A stretch of 64,000 nucleotides of DNA, from contig JAUIRK010000938.1 of the NCBI GenBank assembly GCA_030549495.1, positions 65,001 to 129,000 of the forward strand. The letters are read 5' to 3'. The stretch comes from Nectonema munidae. Taxonomy: Eukaryota > Nematomorpha > Nectonematoida > Nectonematidae. The position numbers were made by a program, and so were the translations under genes. Shown here in pieces: positions 1 to 12,000 of this stretch. The notes below the pieces were generated by a model. It saw only the letters and a list, made by a program, of their open reading frames with translations. It had not been told where the DNA came from and searched no databases. Positions within the stretch are counted from its first letter, which is position 1, and every line of letters begins with the position of its first letter.

Positions 1-1140
1 AGCGCGCGATCACAACAGCAAACGTGGCGCAACTTCCTTTTTGAAGCATATTCTTTTCTTTGTATACATATAATGAAGATATGACTTGATCAAAGTTGAG
101 CGCATACCTTAATGGCCTTATATGAATTGCCCATCTACACTTCATCCCATGAAGTTCTTTCAATTATTCAGAGCTGTTATAATGAACTTTTGAGTATAAT
201 GTCGACAATCATATTAGACCAAGATAATAAGCTTTGATAATCTCATTGACACTTGAGAAGAGTGTGATGCTTACAATCTCCAAAAAATGTTTTACTTGTG
301 TGAGGAAGGAGATAGAAAATAGTTGGGTTTAAATCTAGTTCACTGAAAGCGATGCTAATATTCATTTTTTTTGTAAAATCAATGTTTTTTTTATCATTAT
401 TGATTTATCTAATTTTTTTGAGCAAATTTAGTATAAGACTATACGTTCCACGTATAGTCTGTGGTTCTTGAAAAGTCAAATCCAAACCGATAAGGAAAAG
501 GGAAATGAAAATGGAAGAAATTTGTACTTCGTTAAGTTTGGTCAGAGTCAAAAAACCACTTGATTCATTTTTATTTTTATCGCGTTGATGTATCTTCATC
601 CTCATCAAAGTGTTTTGTATCTCTCAAAGATGAAAGATACAAAACACAATTATGGGAACATTTCAGTCTTCCAGTTCTTCAGAGCAATGAATTGCCAATT
701 ACAGTATGTTCAGGGTAGAAAGGCAACTCTGACAGTTTATATACTATTTTTTCAATATTTTATATTTCTAAAGGTAGAATATGGTTTTTTACATTTTAAA
801 ATGTCATAGTTAAAGAAAACTGTCGAAAATTAATATATATTTGCCAATAAATTGAGTTATATTTTAGTAAAATTAATTATAATAATAATATTTTAACTTT
901 TTTTAAAATAAGTAAAAGAAATTGTCGAAAAAATTTTTTTTGCTGATTTAAGACAATTTTGATGCGCTGAATCGAAAAATAACATTGATTTTGCTCAATC
1001 AGGTCAACTTTTTGTTCTATTGCCAAATATTGTTTTTACGGGAGATGTTTATACATAAGGATATTAGCATTTTTATGGCTCGTTTTTTGATATAAATATT
1101 TTTGATATTTTTCTTGCAAGCACTGATTTTTTACTGACTG
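1..1140. other. Intergenic, nothing recognised
   Basis: AT-rich sequence without a recognisable gene or repeat. Two small hairpins are visible (around 440-465 and 613-645). Confidence 0.5.
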
Positions 1141-1159
1141 ACTATTTTTTTAGATAAAT

Positions 1160-2750
1160 AATATGGATTCGTCTAGAAGGTCTTGCAGAAATAAGCCGGT
1201 TGAATTCTGCTACATCTACGGCGAATACACTATCGTTCCTAACAGGAAACCAGTCACAAGTTTGGTAAAGCGTGCTTATCATGTTTATTTTGGCATGAAA
1301 CTTGGTGATCAGAAGAAAGCTTGGGCGCCTCACATGGTTTGCAAGAAATGCACCGAGTATCCCCGTTCCTGGACCCATGGAAAGAAGGATGGACTGAAGT
1401 TTGGAATTCCTATGGTTTGGAGAGAGCCATAAAAGATCATGGCAGTGACTGTTATTTCTGTGCTATTAATTTGACTGAGATCAACAGAAAGAACCAGGGC
1501 ATCCTCACGTATGATGATCTTGAATCGACACGTCTTCCTTTACTTCACTGTGATGAAATTCCAGACCTGTCTTTGTAAAAATTCCTGAAATAAGTGACGA
1601 AGAATTTCTCCAGTGTTGAAGAGAATGAAGAAGTGGTCCCTAGCGATGGTGCCGATAAAGCTACTCATCCCTTTTCTCAGAAGGAGCTGAATGATTTTGT
1701 TTGCGACCTCATCATGCCTAAGTCATCTGTCGAACTGCTGGCATCAAGACTGAAAGAAAAAAACCTCCTTTCTCTTTCTACCTCAACGGACATCAAGAAT
1801 ACCTCTGCTTTTTTGCTCAAGAGAAAGACTTGGTGTACTGTACAGAGGTTGCACAGCTTCTGCACAATCTTGGATTGCCACAGTACCAATCTAAAGATTG
1901 GAGACTGTTTATTGACAGGAACAAGAGATCTCTGAAAGCTGTTCTGGTGCACAATGGCAACCAGTTTGCCTCTATACCCCTTGCTCACTCAACTACGCTG
2001 AAGGAGAAGTGTGAAGCGGTAAAGAATCTGCTGGGGAAAATTCGTCATTGTCAGCATGAGTGAATGATCTGTGTTGACATAAAGATGGTGGACTTTTTGT
2101 TGGGACCGCAGTCCGGTTTTACCAAGTACCCGTGCCTTCTGTGCATGTGGGATAGTAGAGGCCGAGCCTAGCATTACTCCAAGAAGGAGTGGGCTGTGCG
2201 TAAGGAATTGGAGCCTAGCAGATGAAAGAACGTCATCAACACACCTCTAGTGGACAGAGACAAGATAATCTTCCTACCTCTGCACATTAAGCTTGGCTTG
2301 ATGAAGCAGTTCACTAAAGCTTCACTCACCTGTGCCAACCTTTTCAAGGAGTGATCATGGAGATGTTGAAAGCCGGCATCTTTGACGGACCTCAAATACG
2401 TCAGCTCATGAGAGATACAGAGTTTGAAAACACAATGAACAAAGTCAAAAAGGAAACGTGGAAGGCATTTGTTCTGGTCGTAAAGAACTTCCTTGGCAAC
2501 AACAACGCCAGCAACTACGCAGAAATCGTTACTAAAATGCTGGACTGCCTTCAAAAATCTGGGACGCAACATGAGCATCAAAATGCACTACCTATTCTCA
2601 AATATGGATCGGTTTCCTGAGAATCTGGGATCAATGAGCGATGAGCAAAGGGAGAGATTTCATCATGACATAAAGGAGATTGAGACCAGGTATCAGGAAC
2701 GGTGGAATTCAGCTTGATGGCTGATTACTACCGGACTTTAAAGAGAGACA
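1160..2750 (+). pseudogene. Fossil intronless gene of a multi-copy arthropod protein family, probably transposon-linked
   Basis: Successive plus-strand reading frames show pieces of a protein family that I recognise as present in many copies in arthropod genomes, usually annotated as uncharacterised. Recognisable pieces include a cysteine-rich N-terminal part (CYFCAINLTEI near 1.45 kb), SLKAVLVHNGNQFASIPLAH (about 1.93-1.99 kb), LKAGIFDGPQIRQLMRD (about 2.37-2.42 kb) and FPENLGSMSDEQRERFH (about 2.61-2.66 kb). The copy is broken in about half a dozen places or more and is not a working gene. Which element type carries the family is not known to me, and I saw no terminal repeats. Its GC content is well above the flanks. 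Confidence 0.75.
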
Positions 2751-2759
2751 TCCTTGTCG

Positions 2760-5020
2760 AAACATTTAGTTTTCATGCATCTGTTTTTATCAGTGTCATC
2801 TGTTTTTATCAGTGATTTATTAAAATAACTTTTATCGGATGTAAAAGTAAAACAAATCAAACAAATATGGGGTTTTAATGTATCCCACTTAGTAAAAAAA
2901 TGAATTTTTCTATATTCACTTAGTAGGAAAACTTGCCCTGATCGGGGAAAACAGATGGCACTTTTGGATTCAGCGGTGCAGATTTGCTCTAAATCTTGTG
3001 TTGAATAAACGAAGACAACTTACAAAAAATATTTTTTTGTAAACCAGTGAATCAATTAAAAAAATATCTTACTTAAGTAGCTATGGTTTTTTGAGATGAT
3101 AATTATAGGTACTTTTAGCTTTACACATCAACTTCGAATGATGAATTGCTTGATAATCCTTTTTACGGATTCAAACAGATTTTATTTTTTTTCATATGTG
3201 TTGGGACAAAGGCTGAAAGCAGAGCACATGCGGGTTTCCTTAAAAAATGGATTCTTCCACAAATTCAAGCTGTTAACACACTTCTCGAAGCGCTTCCATT
3301 ATTTACGGTTTAAAAAATATCGGATAGTGTAAAACAAATTAGCGCTTTACATCTGCAAAATCTCTCCAAAAATATTCTCTCAAATTTTATATGGAATGTA
3401 AGTTTTGTACTACTAGATAACCATGTTAGTTTCACTTCTGGACTCAGTTCAGATTCATCTAAAACAATCTATACAATTTCAAGCGCATAACACTTTCATA
3501 TCTACAATTTTGTTGATGAAAATCTTCAATCAAAATTTTGATTGAAGATAAAATTCTAACTTAAAATATCCTTCAAGCTAAAAATACTTTTTTTACTAAA
3601 TGGAATATGCTTATTTCATTTTTTTACTCTATTTTGACGAATATGGTTTAAAAAATCTGGAAGTTTTTGGCTTATGTCCCAAAAAATAATTTGTGTCATT
3701 TTTTCGGAAAATCATTATATATTGCTTCAGAGTATAAATATAATTTTTTTAAAATATATTTTGTCATATAAAATTAATTCAATAATGTTGCTTTTAAAGT
3801 AATTATAAACAAAACGCTTTACAAAGTCTTTTGAAGATTAGTACGCGAGAAGGAAGCAAGAAGAAAACAAATTGGAAAGAGAACGTATGATCCAAAGAAA
3901 TAATTAAAAAAAAGAAGGATGCATCTTGATTAAAAGGAAGAACCGCTATGTTCCATTTATAACTATAGGAAGTGTTGTAATCATTAAAATTTGGGATTGA
4001 ACAACTCTTCACTTTTGGCCTGAACAACAACTTCACTTTTAGCAAATAAAATTTTTTTAGCTAATCAGATACGATTTTTTAGGAAATCATCATTTTTTAA
4101 GACGGTTAGGAAATCTGAAAATTTTAAATGATTTATCAAAACTTTTACAGATGGCAAAATTATCATAAGATTAATATTCACTGTCAAGATAGCTTCAAAT
4201 TCGACCATCCTTTTCCTTTGCCGCGAAAGAGAGAGTCTTTTAGATGACGAAGGGGGCGACTTTTTCTCAACAAACGAAAAGTTCGTGAGTAAAGCAACCT
4301 TTGAAGAAGTATTGGCTAACAAATATTTAGAGTGAATATAAAAAATGCATATCATCTGATGAAACATCTGATTGATCTGATCTAACATCATCTGATTGCA
4401 CTTTGAATGTTTCGTATACAAATGCACCCTTTTCTATTTTCAGCTTCTAAAATTGTTTATAAGAGTGATCTATTGAAAGCTACACGTGCATTGGATGGCC
4501 ATTCTCTGGTGTAGTGCTGCCTGGAAAGACGTTTAGGCCACTACTACGACCAGAAAGCGTTTAGCTAAGGCTTCTCTTGCGGTTGGACCGAACTTGAGGT
4601 TGTGTAACCAAGACAGTGTTAGCTTCTCACTGTCAGCAGCAGTGAAACTAAGCAAAGACTTCTTTGACGTTGATATCATGAAGTTATGAACTTGAATAAT
4701 GATTTGCACACCTGTGAAAGAGAAGAGAGGATGAGGGTGCTCTTTTACTGCGGCAACTGTTATGGTTTCCTGATTGAAGTGATGCGCTCTTCATTATGGT
4801 ATGAGAGCACTCTTTTGAACAACATGACAAGATCTCACGATGAGCTTGTGAAATGATCAATTCTGCAAGAACCATTGAATATTCATGAAAATCTTTTTTC
4901 TTGTTCTATGCGAACTTTTTTTAACTTGCAAATCGGGAAAATTACTTGATTTACAGTAGATGCGAATCATGTCAACCTAATTGAATGAATTCACAAAGTT
5001 AAAAAAAAAAGCTTTGTAGG
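2760..5020. other. Intergenic, with a GC-richer unrecognised stretch at 4440-4880
   Basis: Mostly AT-rich filler. The segment 4440-4880 is distinctly less AT-rich and holds short open frames on both strands, as expected of old coding or transposon sequence, but I recognise no protein in it. Confidence 0.4.
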
Positions 5021-5032
5021 AAAAGGTTTAGG

Positions 5033-5175
5033 GGAGCGAGTAAGATTGATTGCATACTGGGTTTCGATAACTCAAGGTATTGGGTTCGATTCCGCATCAC
5101 ACCTACTTTCTTTCATAGTTCATTACAAGATGGCACAGTGTGTCTTCTCGATGAAAAAACCCTACGTTACCATTA
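5033..5175 (+). mobile_element. tRNA-derived SINE, copy 1
   Basis: Contains an A-box-like segment followed by a B box GGTTCGATTCC (5083-5093), the internal RNA polymerase III promoter of tRNA-derived SINEs. It shares the order of motifs with 32053-32190: GATAACTCAAGG, then the B box, then CTACTTT, then CTTCTCGATGAAAA. No tRNA acceptor stem closes, so it is not a tRNA gene. Confidence 0.65.
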
Positions 5176-5179
5176 CCTA

Positions 5180-8045
5180 CACTTTTGTGGGGAAAAGAGA
5201 AAGAAATAGATGTTTCGCAAAAATAAATTTAAAACGCATCAATATATTTCTTTTATGAACAAAAATAATTTATTGAATAAGGCCACATATGTTATATTTA
5301 ATATTTTTAACCAGAATAAATATGCATATTGTCAAATACCCTAACTCACTACTGACATTTTATACCTGGATGTAGTTTAATATGATGGATTCAGAAACCA
5401 AAAATTTTTTTTTTAAAAAGATTCAAAGTGTATGCAACTATAGCTAACCATTTTTTAAAGGCACACTAAATTTATTGTAGATAAAATTTTGCAAATTTTA
5501 AAGTTTTCAACAAAATCTTTGGTTTGTTCAATAAAATCTTATTTTTCTGAAGAATTGTGGTGTTACCAAAAAAAATAATGCTTTAAAGTTTTTCCTGTTT
5601 TTGGTGACATAACTTCCCTTTTTTGCTGAAACATGGAATAGTTAGTGCCTTATAATAAACGAGTAATTTTATTTAACCAAGGAAATGAAATAAAACTTCC
5701 AAATGATAAAATGTTATTTCGAGAAATGAATTCTCCTGGAGATCAGAATTAAATCATTTTAATTAAAAGAAAATATTTAAATATTATTATTCATGAGCTC
5801 AAAATAAACTCAAAAATTCCCATTTTCATCTGACGCGCAAATGCGAAACACAATGGGAAATTGATTCTAAACGGGGGACATGTTCTTATTGCAATCCTTC
5901 TGACAGCGCATACGAAGAGAATGAGGTGTCATGGCATACAGAGTTGCAAAGATTTTATTCGTCAATCAATATATCATAATAATACAAGAAATTAATGTTT
6001 ATGCATTTGGATAATAATAATAATAATTGGATGTTTAAATTAAACATGCTATTATATGCCTAAAACTCAGGCGGAATGTATAATATGGTTAGAAGTAGCT
6101 TTTGGTGTCAAATTGTGGAGGAAATGAAAGGCACATCAAATAATAATACATCAGAGTTGTAGTTCTTTTGTTTTTTTGTTGTTGATAAAAACACGCAAGA
6201 TGTGATAGAGAAGGGAAGACCTTTTTTCTTGGAATCCTAGGTTCTGAGGGTGGCACAGAATTTGGAGAAGTTTAGCGCTAGCTTATCACTTTGACTTCTA
6301 TCTTGAAGGGTATTCCAAGCATCTGTGTATTCTAAAATGAATGAAATGGTCTTCATTTGAAAAACGCTACACACCAATTTATTTCATTTCTAAGAAAATA
6401 TATAGATTATTTTTTAACTGTAGCTTTACATTCAAGCGTGAGTAAGGTCCGGTTAGATACTCGGTTGCGATAATGTTGCTTCAGTTTTTGTCTTCTTCTT
6501 AATAAACCTAATTCCCCAGCTAATTCATGGCACCACTCACTGCGAAACAAAAGCAATTTTATTATGTTTTTTTGGAAACAGAGCAATTTAAATGTGTGTA
6601 TTTTTGGTTCAAAATTTCAGTCAAAATATTGCACGAATGAAAATTCTCTTCGAAATTTCATCAAATATCGCACCCACAAATTCTCCTTGAGATTTAAAAT
6701 TTTCCGCTATCGATCATTTAATTCATGTGGACAATTATAAAAAGTTTTTCAACAGTACTTCCATTCAGTTTAAGATTCATAGGAAAAAACATTTCCAAGA
6801 CTAGCAAGACTTCAATTTGGTTTGCTATTAATTTTGCATCAACTTCTTTCTTGTGATTTTCAATTGATTTTGGAAAAATTAAGCCGACTTTCAAAAATTA
6901 CATTCCGTTTGATGATTCGGCGTAGATAGATATAGCCCAAAATAATTTCCAGACACGTAATTATAATGATACTTATAAGAATACAACATCCAATGTTCGC
7001 CAGATAGCAAATTCATTTAAAAGAATTTTATTTTACAAATGAAACTGAACTTTTAGAAATGATATCTAGAAATGAAATAAGGAACGGAAAAATCAGACAT
7101 ATGTTAAAGACAAAAATGGTAAAATTTTGCCTTAAGATATTAAAATTCCTATTTATGTTAAAAATAAGTTTTGAAGGAGTGAAAACTTGTGATTTAAGAG
7201 AAAGACGCTATTAATAACATTAAGAAACTTTTAATTTAAGAGACACATGGATGACAAGAAGGATTTTTCAAGTTGGTTGGACAACAAATGAAAAACGCAA
7301 AATGAAAAGTCATAACATGGCCAATAGTAGCACTGCTCTTACACGCTTCAATGATTTGAAAGCCGTCAAGTGAATTCATTTTCCACGCAAAAGTAGGTCA
7401 CAACTTCGGCCATGCGATCCTGCTATCATAAGAAGTCTTTAAAAAGTAATCGCCGGGCAAAACTTTGGGAAAATTTTTAAATCTAGGAAAAATACTTTAA
7501 ATTCAGCCTATTGGATGCACTTTTTGATGTTGAAAGTTGCTTGCAATTCGCTAAGCGAAAGTTTAATTAAAATTGGTCTTTCTCATTGGGGGGTTCACAT
7601 TCCCAAGTATCCTCAGAGAAAATATCAGCCTCGATTGACATGAAAATCAAGTAAATGATGGAGCATAAACTTGTGTGATGAAAGCACTTATATAGATGTG
7701 AAGGATTTGATAGATTAATAAAAATAAATTATTATAGGTTGATGATGAAAGCTTGCTCACTTCTGGTGTTAATTGCATTGGATTAGATGAAATTAATGAT
7801 TCGACAAAGATGAAGATGAAAAAATTGATGGATCAGATGAGGGGAAGCAAAGATTAATTGCTAAAGCTGAAGCAAAGAAAGGCACTCATTTTGTTCTCAA
7901 CGCGAGATTGAAGACTCCTTATAGTACAAATTAGGAAAAAATATGTCTTTCACAAATTTGGAAAAACTTTTTTTAAGTGTTAAATAAATTTAAAAAAATA
8001 CACATTTTATTTCAACTTTACAAAAAATACAACAGTGAATAATAA
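5180..8045. other. Intergenic, nothing recognised
   Basis: AT-rich sequence downstream of the BAIAP3-like gene. I see no coding region, RNA gene or clear repeat. Confidence 0.45.
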
Positions 8046-8049
8046 TTAA

Positions 8050-8165
8050 CCCATTTTAAGGAGCAGAATAGTCAGACGATATTTAATGTAAAGCAGAAGA
8101 TATGTATTAAAAAGCTTTAATAAAAGCAGACGATTTTAATTTTGAAAAGTAGACTGTGGTCGATA
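8050..8165. mobile_element. piggyBac-type MITE, decayed copy 3
   Basis: Starts with TTAA-CCCATTTTAAG (TTAA at 8046-8049) and contains CAGACGAT motifs at spacing like that of the two good copies at 10847 and 44963. The right terminal repeat is not recognisable. Confidence 0.5.
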
Positions 8166-8506
8166 ACCGGTCAAGGTATTCGTCCTATCCGATATGTACT
8201 GTATTACTTTAGAATCCAATTTTAGAAGAAAATAGATAATAAGGAAAGAATTGAAAATTACAAGAAATAAAATATATTATTTTTTTTTATAAATTAAAAA
8301 AGTCTGTGAAAGATTTTTTTTAAACTTCAATAGATTTTTGATTGACAGTTCAAAGCGAATTTTGATTCGCTCAAACTTTGATTACGTTAAAAACGGCAAA
8401 TGAAAAATATGAACATTGATAAGTGATGCTTCAGAAAACTAAAATAGAAGTGTATAATATTAAATTTAAATTGTTTGCCCTCTCTGTTATGTTACTCTAC
8501 ACATTA

Positions 8507-8824
8507 CACTGGCGGATTTAAAGGGGGTGGAACAGGCGTATGACCCCCCCCCCCTCACGCCCTAAAATTGCATTGTCAATTGCTAGAAAATTATTCTTGA
8601 TCTAATTCTTTTAGTAGAACTCAAATATTATGACGATTTCTGCAACTCGATTCTAAGTTTTATGATAAAAAGTACATTTTCGCATTTTATTAAACCATTA
8701 CCCAAAATAAGATAAAAATAGCTTAAATTTTTTTGATAGATCTTAAATTTATATTCTTCAAATTTGAGTTTTAGTTTAGTAAAATCCGCCCGCCCCACTG
8801 ATGCCAATTTTTAAATCCGCCCTG
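8507..8824. mobile_element. hAT-type non-autonomous element with C-rich tracts
   Basis: Ends CACTGGCGGATTTAAA and, inverted, CAGGGCGGATTTAAAA, typical of hAT terminal repeats. A run of about 11 C near the left end matches the layout of the element at 43170-43459. The 8-bp flanks are only partly alike. There is a second inner CCGCCC-CCACTG segment near 8785. Confidence 0.5.
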
Positions 8825-8963
8825 CATTATTTTCGCTTCAATCATCTTGTTAAAAAAAAGCAATTGCTATAAAATTTTGCATCTTCTTTTTATTCATAAA
8901 AAAGGCTTTGTTGTTTTTGAAAAAAAAGTTGATAAAAAAAAAGAGAAAAATAAAATATAAAAC

Positions 8964-8969
8964 TTTATT
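8964..8969 (-). terminator. Poly(A) signal AATAAA of the BAIAP3-like gene
   Basis: Canonical AATAAA on the minus strand 22 bases after the stop codon, followed by T-rich sequence. The 3' UTR would be about 40 bases. Confidence 0.65.
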
Positions 8970-8990
8970 CAAGAATAATTTCTAGCAATA

Positions 8991-9025
8991 CTAATCTTTG
9001 AGCACTCTGCTCTTGTTCGTGCAAA
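8991..9025 (-). CDS. BAIAP3: BAIAP3-like terminal exon 34 with stop
   Basis: After acceptor TTTTTGCAG the frame reads LCTNKSRVLKD and a TAG stop at 8993-8991. The short basic C-terminus is shorter than vertebrate BAIAP3, which continues about 20 residues. The 3' UTR appears very short. Confidence 0.75.
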
Positions 9026-12000
9026 CTGCAAAAATAGTATATTGATAATAATGCAAGGTAATTCCATATTTGTATACAACATTTAATATAATTAATGTTT
9101 TTAATTAGAAAGATTTAACAGAAATAATTTGATCTATTTGATAATTAATTAAATTGATTTTGCTAATTAATTTGTACATTTGGATATATTTTCGTGGTGA
9201 TTACTTTGACTCTAATACAAAAACGAGGGGATTTAAATGAGAGATAGCTTACGCTCTGACTTGATCATCATGATAAAGATGCTGTCAAAAGTGTCCATTT
9301 CCAGTTCCTCATCCTCCACGTTGACGCGCTCCACCTGATTCAGCGAATAAAACGCTTCTCCCGAAAAATCGCAATGGAAGAGATTGTCGTAGTCCAGGAT
9401 CACGAAGTGCAGCAAATTACATTTCTTTGGCGGAGCAGCGTCTTCACTAATCGCCGAGATTTCTTCTTCGCAAATCGAGCTATTTAAGAGACACACACGG
9501 TGTTAGAGTTATAGAGTCGAAACACGCATTTTGAATCCCGATTCACAACATCTTCTTATGTTTTAAAATAAAGGTATGAAGAAAGAAAGAAATTTTTCCA
9601 GTTCTCTATATCTTTGAAAATTTTTAGGAAAAATTTAGGAGAACTTATTATAAATTAAATGTAAAATAGAATAAAAAATATTTGTTCTTGAAAACAAAAT
9701 TTATTTAAAAAAAAAACTATTGTAAGCGAAATATCCTGAAAAACTTCATTTTGGCATATTGACAATGAAGCCTAAAAGTTCTGAATCAGAAAGATATTTT
9801 TGAACCGCTTCGATTTTTAAAAAAAAAAAAAGAAAATATCAAAAGTATTTCAATTTGTATTAAAATTTAAACTAAATATTCCCGGCTTTCATCCATTTTA
9901 ATTATGGAAGAGAAACCTTGTTTGAACACTAATTCAGAAAAGTAATTTAGGTTCTACATTTTAAGTTTTTGAGTGAGAGAAATTGGATTTTATTCTTTAA
10001 AATATTTCTCGTCGTATACAATTGAGAAACTGTAATATCATTGGTAATTATTAAGTGTCAATCATAGCAAAGAATTTATTCATTCATATTTTGACAAACT
10101 ATAAATTTCGCCAATTTTTTAATGAATAAAACAGATATTTTTTAAATTACATTAAATTTAGAATAACTTTGAAAAGTTTAATGATATAGATTTTTTATGA
10201 TAATTAATTATTAAACTGTATTGATTATATTTATAATTATATACTATTTACAATTAAAATATACATTATTGCAATCATATACTTTTCAGAATTTTTAGCT
10301 TTGAAAGTTATTTTTTTTAAACTTTTGAAATAAAAAAGCATTAATTTTTCATTAAAAAATTTGCAATGAATAACAAAAAACTTTGTCTTGTTATGAAGAA
10401 AGATTTTCCATGAAAAGATTGAAAGTTGCATAGCCAGAAATGTCTGCTAATCAGTTCTTGGTCAAAATGGCCCAAACAGCGGAAACTAAAATGACCCAAA
10501 ACGAAAACGACCCAAGCACAAACGGCAAAAAATTAAAATTAAGATTTTTCATGAAATTATTTCAATTTTCTTATAGATTTTAAATTTTTTAGTATTTATA
10601 TTTTTATCCTTATTTTTAATTTTTAATTTTTAAGACATCGTTTGTTATTTTGTTTCCGTTATACAATTTCTTATATAGATATTTATCTACAAATTCTTTT
10701 TTATTAAAAATGTAATTTGAAAGTCTTTAATAAAAAATCTCCAAAATTGAGCGCTAAAAATTGGAAAGTTCAAAAACCAAAATTTTCAAGAAAATATTTT
10801 CCGAACAAACATCCCGATGAAGGATGTCTCGTTTTGTGCCTTTTAACCCATTTAAGACCAAGCAAAGCAGACGATATCTAAAAAAACGCAGACGATTTAT
10901 ATTCAAAGTCATTGAAAAAAGCAGACGAAGATGAAATTACTTATGTTCCAAAATAGGAACATTGGTCCTAAATGGGTTAAAATCAAATATTTTTCAAGTA
11001 AGTTTTCATGTTTTGTTTTGACCTTTTATTGTTCTTTAATTTTTTTATAAGTTGAAATAAATCAAAGTTTTTTGTATATATCATTTACTTTATCTTAAAT
11101 TTCTAAAAATTTTTGTTTGTACCATAGAATTCAACGTTTCTTGCTCAAAGTTTCTGAAAATTAAAGCAAACTATTTACAGCAAAACATTAAAATACTCTT
11201 TTTATAGTATTTTTTATACTTTTTATTTTTGTTTTAAGGAATTGTTGTATTTTTGTGTTTTTTAGGTTTAGAATTAAAATTTTTAAATTCTAAATAACAT
11301 TTTTTAAAAATATAGAACTTTGAATTCATTATATACATACATTAAAATATTGAGCTAATTTTTTGCATAAATTCATGGTTTATAACATATAAGGAACTAT
11401 GTGTATATATATTCATTTATGTATTCAAAAACAGTATCAAAATAGTGTAATTTCAAAAGGCCCTGTGAGCCGCTCTTATGAAATAGCACTAAAATTTTTA
11501 AGCTTAAATTAAAGCAAAATGAAATGAAAATTTCCAAAGACTAAAATAAAAAATTATGAAAAAATGGAAAAAATTGGCTTAAAAATTTTAAATGGACAAA
11601 AAATTAAGATACATGCGAAAAATTTGTTAAATTTTAATCGTTTTAACTTTTGATTTTGGGCCGTTTTGGTTTTGGGCTGCTTTGACTAGACACCTTGTCA
11701 AGAAGCATACCAGATTTTGATAAACAAGACAAAGTCATGTCATTTCAGGCATATTTTTTTTGTCAGCTTTTCTTTCGCTTAAGGATTTACTTAAGTAAAA
11801 TCACTCCATAATTTAATTATAATCATAAGAAGAAATGTTTAGTAAGGTTTAATTTGGGGTTTGACAATTGCCGAATTTGTCTTTTATTGGTGATGGGCCT
11901 ACCTACTACTATAACCCTTTTTATAGAATAAACTTGGATACAAATGAGCGACTTACAATTCAAAGACTTCGTCGTATTGCGGAGAGAGTGTTTTTTTCGC

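Noticed and set aside
5083-5093. Possible tRNA gene at the B boxes (also 32094 and 59911)
   Set aside because: No closing acceptor stem and no complete cloverleaf; SINE heads fit better.
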